Source: Helicostylum pulchrum (lineage: Eukaryota; Mucoromycota; Mucoromycetes; Mucorales; Mucoraceae). Taken from it: DNA of 64,000 bases. Of the stretch, positions 1 to 12,700 are shown piece by piece. A program made the position numbers and the translations under genes. The stretch lies in assembly GCA_025677825.1 (NCBI GenBank), contig JAIXMO010000001.1:992001-1056000 (forward strand), read 5' to 3'. The notes under the pieces were generated by a model. The model was not told the DNA's origin, ran no database searches, and saw nothing but the letters and a program-made list of their open reading frames with translations. Numbering within the stretch: position 1 is the stretch's first letter; every line of letters begins with the position of its first letter.

Positions 1-65
1 CTAGAGGGTTATAAATTCGATTCAATATATTTGTATATGTAAAAAAAAACTAATTGTTATCCTAC

Positions 66-424
66 AGGCGGGTGAACATCCATAAAGAATTTCTTATTGA
101 TATATTTACTTGCAAACCCACCAAAGTGTACTTCCTATAATAACGTAAGTTTTGTTACTATCTGTTTTTTTTTGTAGTTACAATAGTAAACTCATTTACG
201 TCAAAAACTACAGATGCTGGTTGCGAAATCTTCCAAAGTCTAATGTAACAAGCCCATAATGTTAAAAGAACAGAAATAAACCAGTTGTTCCGTTTTTGGG
301 TTTCGACTTTGTCACTAGGTAATAAGTGATGTTCTGACTTATCCGAGTCTTTTAATACACGTTCTTTTCGACGCTGCCTAAGCTGGTTTTTATTAGAGGC
401 AGACACACCAGTTGACGAGCTCAT
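66..424 (-). CDS. pmt4: Protein O-mannosyltransferase, PMT4 type (5' part only)
   Basis: Two exons on the minus strand, 424..200 and 134..66, joined by an intron with a GTAAATG donor and TATAG acceptor. A further donor follows at 65 and an acceptor-like CTAG sits at the very edge of the window, so the rest of the gene lies outside. The 98 visible residues hold a basic, Ser-rich cytosolic tail, the first membrane segment (around residues 46-66), and the first luminal loop with VVFDEVHFGGFASKYI followed by FMDVHPP. The Asp-Glu pair is the conserved acceptor-site motif of PMT enzymes, and the GGFASKYI plus FFMDVHPP spelling is that of the PMT4 subfamily rather than PMT1 or PMT2. The family transfers mannose from dolichyl-phosphate-mannose to Ser/Thr of secretory proteins in the ER. 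Confidence 0.88.
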
Positions 425-535
425 ACTCTCTTTTTATATGTATGTATATCAAAAGACACGAAAAAAGAGTACGTTTGGGGATCTTTTTTAATGTGAACTT
501 TTTTAACGGAGTCTTAAGAATTAATTAATATTTAT

Positions 536-1659
536 TTACAATTTTCTAAATTTGCCTTGAAGCCAAACGCGGTACATTTTCAATTTACGTTGACGATTCA
601 CAATAAGTCTACGGTCGACAGCATTTTGTTCAATTTCAAAGAGAGGCTTTTCTTGATCAGAACCCTTAAACATGGCAGCAATTTCTTCAGATGTAAAAAA
701 GTACACGCGTGTACCATCGCCACGGATATAAAAGTTTTCCTTTAACAAACGATTCTTTTTAAATCTCAACTGTGCAAGATCATAACGTCCATAATCACGG
801 AACATGACTAACCCTCCAGGCTTTAACATCTTTTATATATAATTCGTTAAAATACTGAGATGAATTAAATGTATGGATATAAGCTTATTTTTTACCTTAT
901 AAATATTTTTAACGGCTTGGTCCCATTGCTCAGGCGCTAATGCAGATAATACAAAGATCAAAACAATCATATCTAATGACTCGGGTTCAATTTCGCTTGG
1001 TATTTCCGAACTAGAAAGATCCCAAACAAATGCACAAGAGCGAGTAGGATCGTACTTTTTATTTCCTAATACAACATCAACAGCAGTCTTTGAGTAATCA
1101 GCAGCATATACAAATAAATCTGGATTTTGACTTTGTTCTAATAAAGGATACATTGTATTTCCTGCTCCACATCCAATTTCAAACACTCTCTTCTTTCCTG
1201 CGGTTGCTTCACTGGTAGAAAATAATTCGGGAAATTCAAGTTTTAACCAATTACGATCTTTAAAGAATCGATTTTCATTCTTTTCATAAAATTTGTTCCA
1301 ATATTCAGCTGGTTCTGCATAATATTGTTCTGATTTTTTCACTTAGTTTTTTTTTTTTTTTTTATACAAATAATAACTATACCTTGTTCGTCTTCTGGTA
1401 CAGGATTTTCGAGTTGTACAGATACTTTTTCTTTGGCCAACTCTTCTTGCTCTTCGTCCCAGTCTGCATGATCCCTATTACATATCAGTTTTACTTTTTC
1501 TTTACCCCTTTTTATACATATATGTTACCAAGCGTTTTGACTAAATACGTCGTTTTCTTCTGTTAAAAGTCTTGAGCCAAATTTTGAGGCACCATTTTCT
1601 TCTTGTACATCGAGAGCCGATGAAGTTCTTTTTTTACCTTTGTCTACAACTTCCTCCAT
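536..1659 (-). CDS. tRNA N3-methylcytidine methyltransferase (METTL2/Trm140 family)
   Basis: Four exons: 1659..1529, 1474..1383, 1341..896, 829..536, giving 320 residues in one consistent frame. The N-terminal part has [17 protein letters not shown], a segment typical of the METTL2/ABP140 family. The SAM-binding motif is [16 protein letters not shown], followed by an AADYSKTAV strand, and the C-terminal half carries [18 protein letters not shown] and [12 protein letters not shown], both family hallmarks. The enzyme makes m3C at position 32 of certain tRNAs. A frame that appears to start at 1341 is only the third exon: its first codon would be GTG and the true ATG is at 1659. Yeast Trm140 carries an actin-binding fusion; this protein has none. 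The stop lies 111 bases before the start of pmt4, same strand. Confidence 0.9.
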
Positions 1660-2218
1660 TATAAAAATACAGCAAACAAAAAAAGACAAAAAAGTAATAT
1701 GCAAGAAAAGTTAAAAATAAAAAAAAAGGGTAAAGACAGTCAATCGTGGCTTGTTTATTTACTCTTTTAATGTACTCAATCCTCGGAAACTGTTTCCGAG
1801 AAGACAATCCCAAATGTAAAAATAAAAAAAAACACCTCTTAATGATAACAGAGTTCATATCATTTGTTATGGATACCAGTCATTAAGATATTATTTTTTA
1901 GAAAGAGCAAAATGTTTTATTTGTCACTTTATAAATCTTCCTGTAAAGGCTTGAAAAATAAAAAAAAAAGTGGGGCCGATAAAAACTTAAAGTACAATAG
2001 AAATAAGTCTTTGCTGCTAAAAAGGTTATTTTCAAAAACTCAGCAATATAAATCGCACTTTTCCTGAACACAAAGATTCTTTTTTTGAAAGGGGCTTCAT
2101 TTTACTACACGCGAATATAATGTGTATTTGTGTGTAACATCTTAACATTGGTATTTAGTTTAGATTTTTTGCTAAAAAAAAATTCTTTCACTTTTATTAT
2201 TATTCTGAAGAAAGGAAA
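1660..2218. other. Intergenic, divergent promoter region
   Basis: AT-rich spacer between the methyltransferase (leftward) and the homeodomain gene (rightward). It holds A and T tracts and short chance open frames; nothing in it looks like a gene. Confidence 0.6.
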
Positions 2219-3794
2219 ATGTATGCTTGTATCTGTAGCAAAAATCATAAGCCGAGTAGAGTTGAAAACTTTGGTGTCCCCTCAATAAGTCTTGGGTGTA
2301 ATTTTTCTGACCCGTATGTACCACCCTCGACACAACAGCACTTTAAAGTGCGTAACAACTCGACTGTAGCTATTAACCCACAAGATATTATACTTGATAA
2401 AAATCGCAGAGTATCTTATCATCCTAATGCCGCAGATTACCAAATGGAAGACTATCTATTTAAGAATATGATAGATCCAACAGGATGTTATAACGAAACA
2501 GAACAACCATTTTATTCGAGCTTTAGTGATACACTATTTAATGATTCACCATCATCAGATCTCATGTTTTCTGTTGGATGTCCAGAAGAAACTTTCAGTA
2601 GTAGTAGCAGTATCTCTAGTATACCAACAAGAAGATCATCATCAACCACCGATTCTATTGTACCAGAAGAAGAATTAATTTCTTTACCTCCTTCTGCCGC
2701 AATTTTACAGTCTGAATTAAATCGAAGCTCATTGGATTATTTCATCGCCAATAATTCTTTTATTGAAGAAATTAGGTCATCTATTTCGTTAGAACAACAA
2801 CAATACATCAACTCGGGTATGGCAAGGATGACTCCCTCTCACACTGGTGTAACTAATCCTTCAACAACAGTCAAAGAAAAAGCATATGATCTAATCAGTT
2901 CCACAGACTACACCAATTTATATTTTCATCAAACTGCATATGACGATATATTTGAAAATGAAGAAAGCCGGGATAAGTACTACAACCCCTCTAATACTGA
3001 CTGTACCTCGAATGAAAATAAAGATGGGACGGAAATAAAAGAACATTCAGTGGATGAAGGAGACGAATATTATTGTTCAAAAGAATATGAAAATCGAGTC
3101 ACCGCACTACTTCAGAGACTAAATGTTTTCATTTATGAGAATAAAGACCATGATTCAAGTACCTTTCAAGAAATTAAAAGAGAGTATAGAGACGAAATAA
3201 ATGATGTATTCAAGTATAAGGATTTATTATCAGATACACAGATACTCAAAGAGAACTCGGAACAGAGCCGTAAACTAGGCAAGTTATATACATCGATTTC
3301 CAACGCTTACGGAAGGATCAATCTTAAAATCAATAATACAAAAGGCATGAATGAAGAAGGTAGTACCAATGTACAAGTGAATGGAAAGAGAAAAAAACTG
3401 TGTCACAGAAAGGCTTACACCAAACAAAAGAATACGTTACTCCAGCCAAGAAAAAATCGAGAAAAAAAGTAGGAAAAACTATGGTCCAGATGTAGTAAAT
3501 GTCTTGATGGATTGGTACTTGGATAATGATGGTAGCACACCTTCCAATAAAGAGAAACAAGTGTTGGCTGAGAGAACCGGAAAGTCTAGTACTCAAAGTA
3601 AGTTTTTTTTTCTATCAGTGTAAAATCCGAAAAATCTAAACGCGCTTTATATAGTTTCTACTTGGTTTCAAAATGCTAAACGCAGGTATCAAGACAAATT
3701 GAATTTGTACCAATCCTTATCATCGAAGCACCCCAAAACAGTATATGATACTCGATCTTTAAAGGCATACTTGGGAAAAAACAAACATTACTAA
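2219..3794 (+). CDS. Homeodomain transcription factor
   Basis: Three exons: 2219..3359, 3409..3597, 3655..3794, giving 489 residues. The first exon appears to run on to 3472, but the 49-base intron 3360..3408 (GTAGTA to CACAG) moves the reading into the homeodomain frame. The first 380 residues are Ser/Thr-, acidic- and Asn-rich with no recognised domain. The homeodomain spans about residues 392-455, with VLMDWYLDNDGSTPSNKEK as helix 1 and loop and WFQNAKRR as the recognition helix. That helix has the W-F-x-N core, and the loop looks atypical, closer to fungal TALE/HD1-like proteins than to the classic 60-residue fold. It sits about 2 kb upstream of the reductase array, transcribed in the same direction; a regulatory link is only a guess. 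No mating-type HMG gene is nearby. Confidence 0.85.
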
Positions 3795-3808
3795 CTAATA
3801 TCTATAAC

Positions 3809-3856
3809 AGTTGTATACCATAATAGTTGTATACCATAACAGTTGTATACCATAAT
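3809..3856. repeat. Three tandem 16-base units
   Basis: Three back-to-back copies of AGTTGTATACCATAAY, differing only at the last base, start 15 bases after the stop codon of the homeodomain gene and so probably lie in its 3' UTR. Each unit contains the palindrome GTATAC. A partial fourth unit (GTCTATACC) follows. Confidence 0.85.
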
Positions 3857-5780
3857 GTCTATACCAAACAAGAAACAGCACAATTACTTAATACCTTGTG
3901 TTTCTGTCAACTAGTAGATTTTAATAAAATTTACAAAATAATAAATAGTTTCGATTTTCCCCCCCTATTAATAAAGTATATTTATTCCAGTTTGAAATAG
4001 TCTTTGTTAATTTCCCGTAAAAGTAACAGTTTAAGAGTTTGTAGAAAGTAGAAAATCAGATAAGCAATACAGTTTAAGAAATACAATGAACGCATTTGGT
4101 TTAATATAAATAGATAAACTGTTAAAAATACAGAATTTCAATGTTTAGATTGCTATACTATTCTACTTTAAGACAATATGTATGTAGTTTTTTTTCTGGT
4201 ATTTTTTTCTCAACCCTTAAACAGACTGACATAAAAAAAAGGTGCACTTTAGGCAACAGACCTATTTTTCTGCTTGATAAAGATTATATTAGAGTTCTGC
4301 AATGTGATATCGGATAGACTGAACCCCATAGATCTTATAAATTCAAACAATAAAATGATAGACAGGGGCATATTCTTAAAAGTTTATTAGACCTTATCTA
4401 TTATTAGTTTGTCTGTAGATCCTCCAAATTAAAAGAGGTTAGTGTTTATATGGAGTATGCGTCTTTAAATACGAGTGAAGAGTACAGACAGAAAAATGGT
4501 GAATACAATATATAAAAAACTATAGCAGTCGTTTGTTAAATTGAAAATACTTATAGAAAGGTTATTTCTTCGAGATACTTGAGTATACTTTTCCTGAAAC
4601 TTAACCTCTATGTCAACCATATAGATATTTAGGACTATCCTCTCCTTTTTTTTTATTCTTTTTAAAAAAAAGTAACAGAGGTTCCTTTCTTTCCAAATGA
4701 ATAAGTAAACCAGGTAACATGCGCATGACCGAAAATATTTTCAGTAACGCTTGGCGTTACCTATCGTCAATGAGAGTAACTTGCGATGATATTGATATCT
4801 ATATTCGTTTATACGTTGCATTAAACTTGTGTATTAAAAAAGCCTGATCCAACTCACATTTTGTTTAACTTTAGTAAGTCGAGTGCATATAGGAATCAAA
4901 GTCAGCAAATATATATTCGCAAATATATAAGCACATCCAGTTTCTTTTCATTTTAGTATATTAGCTTGAGATTTAAATTGATTACCCACTGGTGTAATTA
5001 TATAGATTCAATTAAAATAAAGTAGGCTATGTATAAGGGTTTTATGAAGCTCGCGTTGACCGTTATTTATGTAATATAAAAAGCGAAAGGTTTTTCTAGA
5101 TTGTATCAATTTTCTTATTTATTTATCTTTTTATACTTAGAATACATTCAAGTCATACATGTGTATGAGCGCCTATCGAAAAGTAGGGGTTGAGTAGATT
5201 CAATTAACTAAAAAAAAAACCTGGCAAAAAAAAGAACTTTCACAATTTATTTTATTTTTTTGCTACGTGGCAAGAAAACACTTTTAAATTTTAGCGAGCT
5301 GCATTAACACATTTTAGTGCATTTCTTCATATTATGTATATTTTTTTATTATAAGATTAAAAAAAGATATCTTTATAAGTTTATCCAAAACCCATAAATG
5401 CTATTAGGAAAGGCTGAAATGCGTCTGATCGGTTTGTTTTTGATAAATAAATTCGTCATGAATTCCTACATTTCGCTGACACGTCGAAAAAAGTAATATT
5501 ATGTATGCGTGTTTACTATTTGAGTAGTCGCAGCTAAAATGTTTATACCAAGAATAATCTTTACTCTGAAAAGTAAAGTTTAATTCAACCAAAAATATTC
5601 GAGGTGCTTTTTCAGTGAGATACTTATAGGGATAAATTTTTAGTTATTAAGATCCCCTGTTGTATATAAAAAAGGTTTATTTTCAGCGCTAAAAATATTA
5701 TACCTATTAATCACTCTCTTCTTCATTTACAGCTTCCCTTTTATTTTATTTTCTTAAAAAAAACTTCTTAAAAAATTACA
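3857..5780. other. Intergenic, no gene seen
   Basis: About 1.9 kb of AT-rich DNA with homopolymer tracts. A 62-codon leftward open frame at 5404-5592 has no recognisable content. No tRNA, transposon end or coding exon could be supported here. Confidence 0.5.
5663..5675 (+). promoter_or_regulatory. TATA-like box before A-T-R gene 1
   Basis: TATATAAAAAAGG lies about 110 bases before the start codon at 5781. The other two array genes have similar elements nearer to their starts (9642 and 14031). Confidence 0.4.
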
Positions 5781-8700
5781 ATGGCGCCTTTTGATGATAT
5801 ATCACTTATTAAGGAAGGAAAGTTTTCAGCTAATGACTACTATACTTTCATCAACCTTTTTCAAAGTCAGGTGAAAATCTTTGAAGACAACACCTATGTT
5901 CGTTATCAAGTTACAGGCGCAGAGGGAGAACTTGAGACCAAAACTCTTACTTATGGACAGGTTGATTTAATTTCTTCAAACTTGGCTTGCTCTTTGCATG
6001 CATCATTAAACAAAAAGACGGTCATTTCCATACTAGAGGATCATTCTGTTTATTATCTCATTCTACTTTACACATTTTATAAACTTCGTATTCCAATTCA
6101 GATGATATCAACTAGAAATTCGCCTGCAGCAGTTTCTAATTTATTAAAGCAAACTGATTCTGACTGTTTGATTTACGGAAAATCCTATCTGTCCATCAAA
6201 GATATCGTCTTGGAAGAGAACGTGGGCATTGAATGTTTTCTCTCACCCGAACTTAACCTTGAAGAATTGTCAAAGTATCCATTAAACCCAGAATATGATC
6301 AACTTATAGACCAAAATTTTAACGAGAGCGACTTGAATAAGATTGCAATTATGATTCACAGGTAGTTCTTTTTTTTCTTTCTTTTATTGCACGTGTGCTG
6401 ATGTTTTTGTTTCCTTTTTTATATAACTCCGGTAGCTCCGGAACTACGGCTACACCAAAGGTTGTGCGTTGGTGTAATCGATATTTAATATACAATATCC
6501 AAGCTTACCAACACACGCTTTACAAGCGTAAACAGTTTGAGTATATTCAAACAAAAGACGATGTATTAGTTGCTATCGCGCCGTCGTAAGTATTTTATTG
6601 ACAATTTACGTTTTCAAATCAAATGTTTAATCATATTAGTTAGATTTCATACGTTTGGTATATTCTCTAATTTCCACTCTATTCTTTCTGGTGGCTCCAT
6701 GTACTTTTTCCAGAATTTCCCCCCTACGGCAAAAGAAGTATTTAAAGTAATGCACCAAGAGAATGTAACGCGTTTGAATGCTCCTCCTTATTTTATCAAT
6801 CAAATGATGCACTACATGCAGGAAACAGGAGATATCCAAACTTTTCAAAAACTGAAATTACTGATGTAAGTTTTTTTAAGGAGATAAACTCTACAAATAT
6901 AACTTAACAAACAAAAACAAAAACAAAAAATAGATCTGGAGGGGCAGCTACACCCAAAGAAACGGATGCTTTTTTCTTAAAACATAAAATCAACTTGGTC
7001 ACTATCCTATCCATGTCTGGTAAGAAATAAAATGTAGTAGAAATAAAAAGTCGTAACTAACACACTCTTAAAAGAATGCTTTCATTTAATGTCATCTGAA
7101 GTTTCCCAAAAGAGAGTAGACACTAATACTTATTTTTTTCTTGAGGATGCAGAAAAGCATGCTTACTTAGAGCATTTTGATGGAGAACGATACCAATTAA
7201 TTATTAGAAAGGGGTCTCCATTTCTCGCTACGGGTATTCAAACTAGAGAAAACGGAGAGTATGCCACCAAGGATTTGGTTGTTAGAAGCAAGTTAGTCGA
7301 AAATGGCTACTGCTACGTTGGACGTGCCGATGACACCTTAGTAATGTAAATAAACTACCCTAACTTTCCCATTTTTTAACAATAGTTTACTAAGAATATT
7401 TTAATAGGGTTAATGGGGAAAAAACTAATCCTTTACCCATGGAAGATACAATCAAGTTAAACTCTCTGGTGTCTCATTGTACTGTCATCGGTGAAGCTCA
7501 ACCTTGTACGGCCGTACTCATCGAACTTAACTTTCAAGTTGCAAAAGATTACTGTCTTGATGCGGTTTTAGAAAAAGGTTAAATATACATCAATGTTTTA
7601 GTACTTTACTAATTTTATTTTATTTAGTTCACGAAAGTGTAAGGAAGGCTAACAAAGATGCACCCAATCATAGCGCTATTTTGCCCGAAATGGTAAAAAT
7701 TATCCCATTTTCAAAACATTTAGTCACCTCCGATAAAGGGACTGTTTCAAGAAAACGATCCATTGCCTACTTCCAAACAGAAGTAGATGCTATGTACGCT
7801 AAATTTCTCACAGGAGGCACAAACAAACAAAATGTACATCACGGAGCAGATCCTAATACTATCGAGACGAGCGTCATGAAAAATATAGCGCGTGTACTGG
7901 ACCCTTCTAGTGCGTTACAGAAGGATATTTCTCTTTTCAACCAAGGACTCAATTCTTTACTATCAATTCAACTTCAAAACTACCTTTCTGAAGATATGTA
8001 TCCTGTTCCACAAGATTTCTTGTACAACTATCCTACTATCACCACCATAGTGAATTATTTTACACAAGCTAATATTGCAAATAAGACCAAGGAGATACCA
8101 GTTACTAAAAAAATTAATTATCAAGATACAACAGATATTCTTGACAAGTATTTACAAAGCGCGTCTAAAGATCTGATTCCGGCTGTCGTAACTGATTATT
8201 CTGATCCCAATGATGATAGAGAACATGTGGTGATGTTAACAGGCGCTACAGGATCTCTTGGTTCTGCTATCTTGTTGAAGCTTCTTCGAAACCCCAAGGT
8301 CAAAACTGTATATGCTCTTGTTCGTGGAAATGAGTCTACAGATTTGATGGGTAGAATTGCAGATTCGTTTAAAAAGAGAGGATATCCTGAATCCGAGTTA
8401 CATGAAGCAGGCCGTGTACAAGCTTTACCAATGAACGTAGAAGAGGAATATCTTGGATTATCTATCGACATTTATAACAAACTCAGATCTGAAACTACAA
8501 TGATACTTGCGTGTGCTTGGCTGCTTGACTTTAATCAAACTGTAGCTCATTATGATTCTGAGTGTATTAAAGGACTTTACAACATGGTTAAATTCGCAAA
8601 CAAAGAAATTAACCCTATTCATTTTCACTTTATTTCAAGTGTCAGTGCCACAGGGGCTTACGGTATATATGTTCCAGAAACAGCCATGCCAAATAATCCA

Positions 8701-9436
8701 CAAGTCGCATTACCTATGGGATACGGCCAGTCCAAATTTATTGTTGAGCAATTGTTTCAATACCTAGTAGAAAAAAAGAGTAAGCTTTAATCCAGTCTAT
8801 AAAATGTATCAATATTAATTTTCCTTCTAGATATGCCTTGTTATGTCCATCGTGTTGGACAACTATGCGGAGATAGTAATACTGGAGCTTGGAACACAAC
8901 CGAAATGTACCCGTTAACATTGGTCGGTGGCGGAAGCTATATGAAGAAAGTAAGATCACATATATACTAAAACTGAGCTTGTTAATTGAATTATCTTTTT
9001 TTTTTAGATGCCTGGATTGGATACTGCAGTAAATTGGATGCCGGTAGATTATGCTGGCGATACCATTGTAGATATTATGATGAACACAGCTAACAGCTTC
9101 CCAGAGTCTATTGATGAAACCATCTTTCATATTATTAATACAAACGAAATAAGCTGGTCTTCATTAATTGCCTCGATGAAAGAGTGCGGAATGGAGTTCG
9201 ATGTTATCGATCCAGAATCTTGGGTTCAAGAAGTGTCTAAAGATCAAAATAACCCTTGTTACAAACTTTTAGGGTTCTATCAAAAATTATTTACCAACGG
9301 TCAAAGACATTCAGTTCGATGGGAGACAAGTAACACACGCAAGTTATCTCCTAGTATGAAGCTAGCGCCCACCGTTAGCGACAAAATATTAACTTATCTG
9401 GAGCATTGGAAAGAGGTTGGATTTTATAGCCCATAA
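5781..9436 (+). CDS. NRPS-like A-T-R carboxylate reductase, array copy 1
   Basis: Nine exons: 5781..6361, 6436..6585, 6644..6865, 6934..7019, 7075..7345, 7408..7577, 7628..8779, 8831..8949, 9008..9436; 1,059 residues. Order: adenylation domain (about 20-540), thiolation domain, NAD(P)-binding reductase domain (about 690-1059). Adenylation motifs: SSGTTATPKVV (P-loop), SGGAATPKE, GRADDTLVMVNGEK, and KGTVSRKRS near its end. The carrier core is GLNSLLSIQL, with Ser about 603 as the expected phosphopantetheine site; Asn replaces the usual Asp before it. The reductase has the Rossmann motif LTGATGSLG and the YGQSK (YxxxK) catalytic pair near 859/863. Such enzymes activate a carboxylic acid with ATP, hold it as a thioester and release it as aldehyde or alcohol; the substrate cannot be read from the sequence. 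The canonical A7 TGD reads TKD here. From 8114 to 8993 the DNA matches copies 2 and 3 except at position 8908. Confidence 0.9.
8114..8993 (+). repeat. Near-identical reductase-module tract in copy 1
   Basis: Starting at TTAATTATCAAGATAC, this 880-base stretch matches 12054-12933 and 16434-17313. By eye the only difference is base 8908 (T here, C in the others), changing Tyr to His. It spans the end of exon 7, a whole intron, exon 8 and most of the next intron, then stops abruptly. Confidence 0.9.
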
Positions 9437-9641
9437 TTTTAATAAATATTTTTTCTTTTCTGTTTTGTTTAAAAGAGGGCTTTCAGTAACTACCTATTTT
9501 ATTTTCTTGTAGATCATTTTCTAATTAATCTTTCTGATAGCATCATACTCGTTGATACGCAAAATAAGGCAATTTCAGGAACTCGCCCAAAAAAAAAAAG
9601 ACCAATGTGTTCCGAGTTTTTTTTTAATATAAATGTTGCTG

Positions 9642-9647
9642 TATAAA
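9642..9647 (+). promoter_or_regulatory. TATA box before A-T-R gene 2
   Basis: TATAAA 65-70 bases before the ATG at 9712, within the 275-base spacer after copy 1. The spacer is short enough that the promoter must lie within it. Confidence 0.5.
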
Positions 9648-9711
9648 TTCAAACCTTTTCTTTTCTTTCCCAACACTCCGAAAAATAAAATAAAAATAAT
9701 AGTTTTGATAA

Positions 9712-12700
9712 ATGACATCTTTTGATGATATAACGCTTGTTAAAGAGCCACGATTTCCGGTACATGATTATTGTTGTTTTATTAATCTTTTTCAAAAACA
9801 AGCGAAGAGGTTCGAACACAATATATATCTTCGATATGAGGTTCTATCCAGTGAAGGAGAGATAGAAGTGAAAACGCTTACTTATGGACAGGTGGATCTA
9901 ATCGCTACTAATTTGGCTTGTGTCTTATACGAAAAACTGGGTAATAAGTCTGTTATATCTCTATTAGAAGATCATTCAGTATATTATCTCGTTATGCTCT
10001 ATACGCTCTATAAGCTCCGTATTCCAGTTCAAATGATCTCTGTTCGTAATTCGTCTGCAGCTGTATGCAGTTTGTTGCAGCAAGTAAATTCCGAATGTTT
10101 GGTTTACGGTATTTATTATCAACATATCAAAGATATCGTTTCAGAGGAAAATAAAAGCGTCGAGTGTTTCCCTATACCTGATTTTGATCTCGAAAATTTA
10201 TCTAAGAAACCTTTGAATCCTAGGTGGAGCGAAATACTCGATCAAAAGTTTACGGAGAAAGACTTGGATAGGCCGGTGACCATAGTTCACAGGTAAGTGT
10301 TTTCTTTATTCGCTTATAATTTATATCATATTACTGACCATTTTCTAATTATTTTAGTTCGGGAACAACCAATATGCCAAAGGCTGTAATTTGGAGTAAT
10401 CAATTTTTGATGTATTTTATTCAAACATATTTGCAAACATTTTATAAACGTAAACAATTCGAGTTTATTGAAGATGAAAATGATATATTAATCGGTATTA
10501 CGCCTTCGTAAGGATCACCTCATTTATTACCCCCTTACATAAAACAAAATAGTAATTCTCGTTTTAGATATCACATGTTTGGTACATATTCAAACTATCA
10601 TTGCATACTCTCAGGTGGCTCCATATATTATTTTCGAGAGTTTCCACCTACGGCTAAACGCACTATTGCAGTAATGAAACAAGAAAATGTAACTCGGTTG
10701 AACGCCCCACCATATTTTGTTAATCAAATAATGCACTACATGGAGGAAACAGGAGATGTTCAACCCTTTCAAAATTTAAAATTTCTTGCGTGAGTATATT
10801 TTTAGATGAATGAAATCATAAATATATAACCTAATAATACTTTGTTTTTAGGACTGGAGGAGCAGCAACACCTAAGAAAATAGATGAGTTTTTCTTAAAG
10901 AACAATATCAATGTATTGAATATGTTCTCCATGTCTGGTAAGATATATTATATATATATAATTTATTATACCAAGCTGACAAAATATGTTTTAAAAAGAA
11001 TCGTTTAATCTATTCTCATCTGAAGTTTCACAAAAAAGAGTTGACAGTAACACATACTTCTTTCTTGAAGATGCAGAAAAACATACCTATTTAGAGCACT
11101 ATGACGAGGACAGGTACCAACTAATTGTTCGAAAAGGGTCACCATTTCTTGCTACGGGTATACAAACCAGGGGAAACGGTGATTATGCTACCAAAGATTT
11201 AGTAGTTAAGAGCAAGGTGGTTGAAAATGGGTACAACTATGTAGGTCGTGCCGATGATATCTTAGTAATGTAAGTGATATTAGTTTCACAAAATATACAT
11301 TATATTAAATAAAAGTGAAATAGGGCCAACGGGGAAAAAACCAATCCACTGCCAATGGAAGATGTAATAAAGTCGAACCCATTGGTTTCTAACTGTACAG
11401 TAATTGGGGAAGGTCAACAATTGACCGCAGCGCTTATCGAGCTTGATTTTGAAGTTGTTAAAAATTACTGTTTAGATACAGTTATAGAGAAAGGTTAGAT
11501 ATACAACTTTTATAAATATATACGTATACAGTAAACGTACATAATTATATTCATGCATTTTTTTTAGTTCATGAAAGCGTAAGAAGAGCCAACGAAGAAG
11601 CTCCAAACCATAGTACCATTTTACCCGAAATGGTAAAAATCATTCCATTTTCAAAACACTTGATCGCTTCTGACAAAGGGACAGTTTCCAGAAAACGATC
11701 TATTACATACTTTCAAACTGAAGTAGATGACATGTACGCTAAATCCATCTCCAAAAAAATTAGCAAGCGTAAGATGTATCATATCGTCGATTCTAATGAT
11801 ATAGAGACTAATGTAATGGATAATGTAATGCGTGTTTTACGCCCAACCTTAGTGATACAAAACGACTTATCTCTTTTTAAGCAAGGACTTAATTCGCTGT
11901 TGTCTATTCAACTCCAAAACTATCTTTCAGAAAGTATATCTCCTGTACCGCAAGATTTTATTTACGAATATCCAACTATTCTTAGTATGACTAACTATTT
12001 CACGCAAGTTATTATCGCAAATAAGGCAAAATATATGCCAGTTATGCAAAAGTTTAATTATCAAGATACAACAGATATTCTTGACAAGTATTTACAAAGC
12101 GCGTCTAAAGATCTGATTCCGGCTGTCGTAACTGATTATTCTGATCCCAATGATGATAGAGAACATGTGGTGATGTTAACAGGCGCTACAGGATCTCTTG
12201 GTTCTGCTATCTTGTTGAAGCTTCTTCGAAACCCCAAGGTCAAAACTGTATATGCTCTTGTTCGTGGAAATGAGTCTACAGATTTGATGGGTAGAATTGC
12301 AGATTCGTTTAAAAAGAGAGGATATCCTGAATCCGAGTTACATGAAGCAGGCCGTGTACAAGCTTTACCAATGAACGTAGAAGAGGAATATCTTGGATTA
12401 TCTATCGACATTTATAACAAACTCAGATCTGAAACTACAATGATACTTGCGTGTGCTTGGCTGCTTGACTTTAATCAAACTGTAGCTCATTATGATTCTG
12501 AGTGTATTAAAGGACTTTACAACATGGTTAAATTCGCAAACAAAGAAATTAACCCTATTCATTTTCACTTTATTTCAAGTGTCAGTGCCACAGGGGCTTA
12601 CGGTATATATGTTCCAGAAACAGCCATGCCAAATAATCCACAAGTCGCATTACCTATGGGATACGGCCAGTCCAAATTTATTGTTGAGCAATTGTTTCAA

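Noticed and set aside
1634..2067. Short open frames on both strands near 1634-2067
   Set aside because: T- and A-rich composition; one overlaps the first exon of the methyltransferase antisense; no splice or domain support.
8196..8471. Antisense 91-codon frame, repeated at 12136 and 16516
   Set aside because: It is the shadow of the conserved reductase domain; its three identical copies only reflect the identical DNA.
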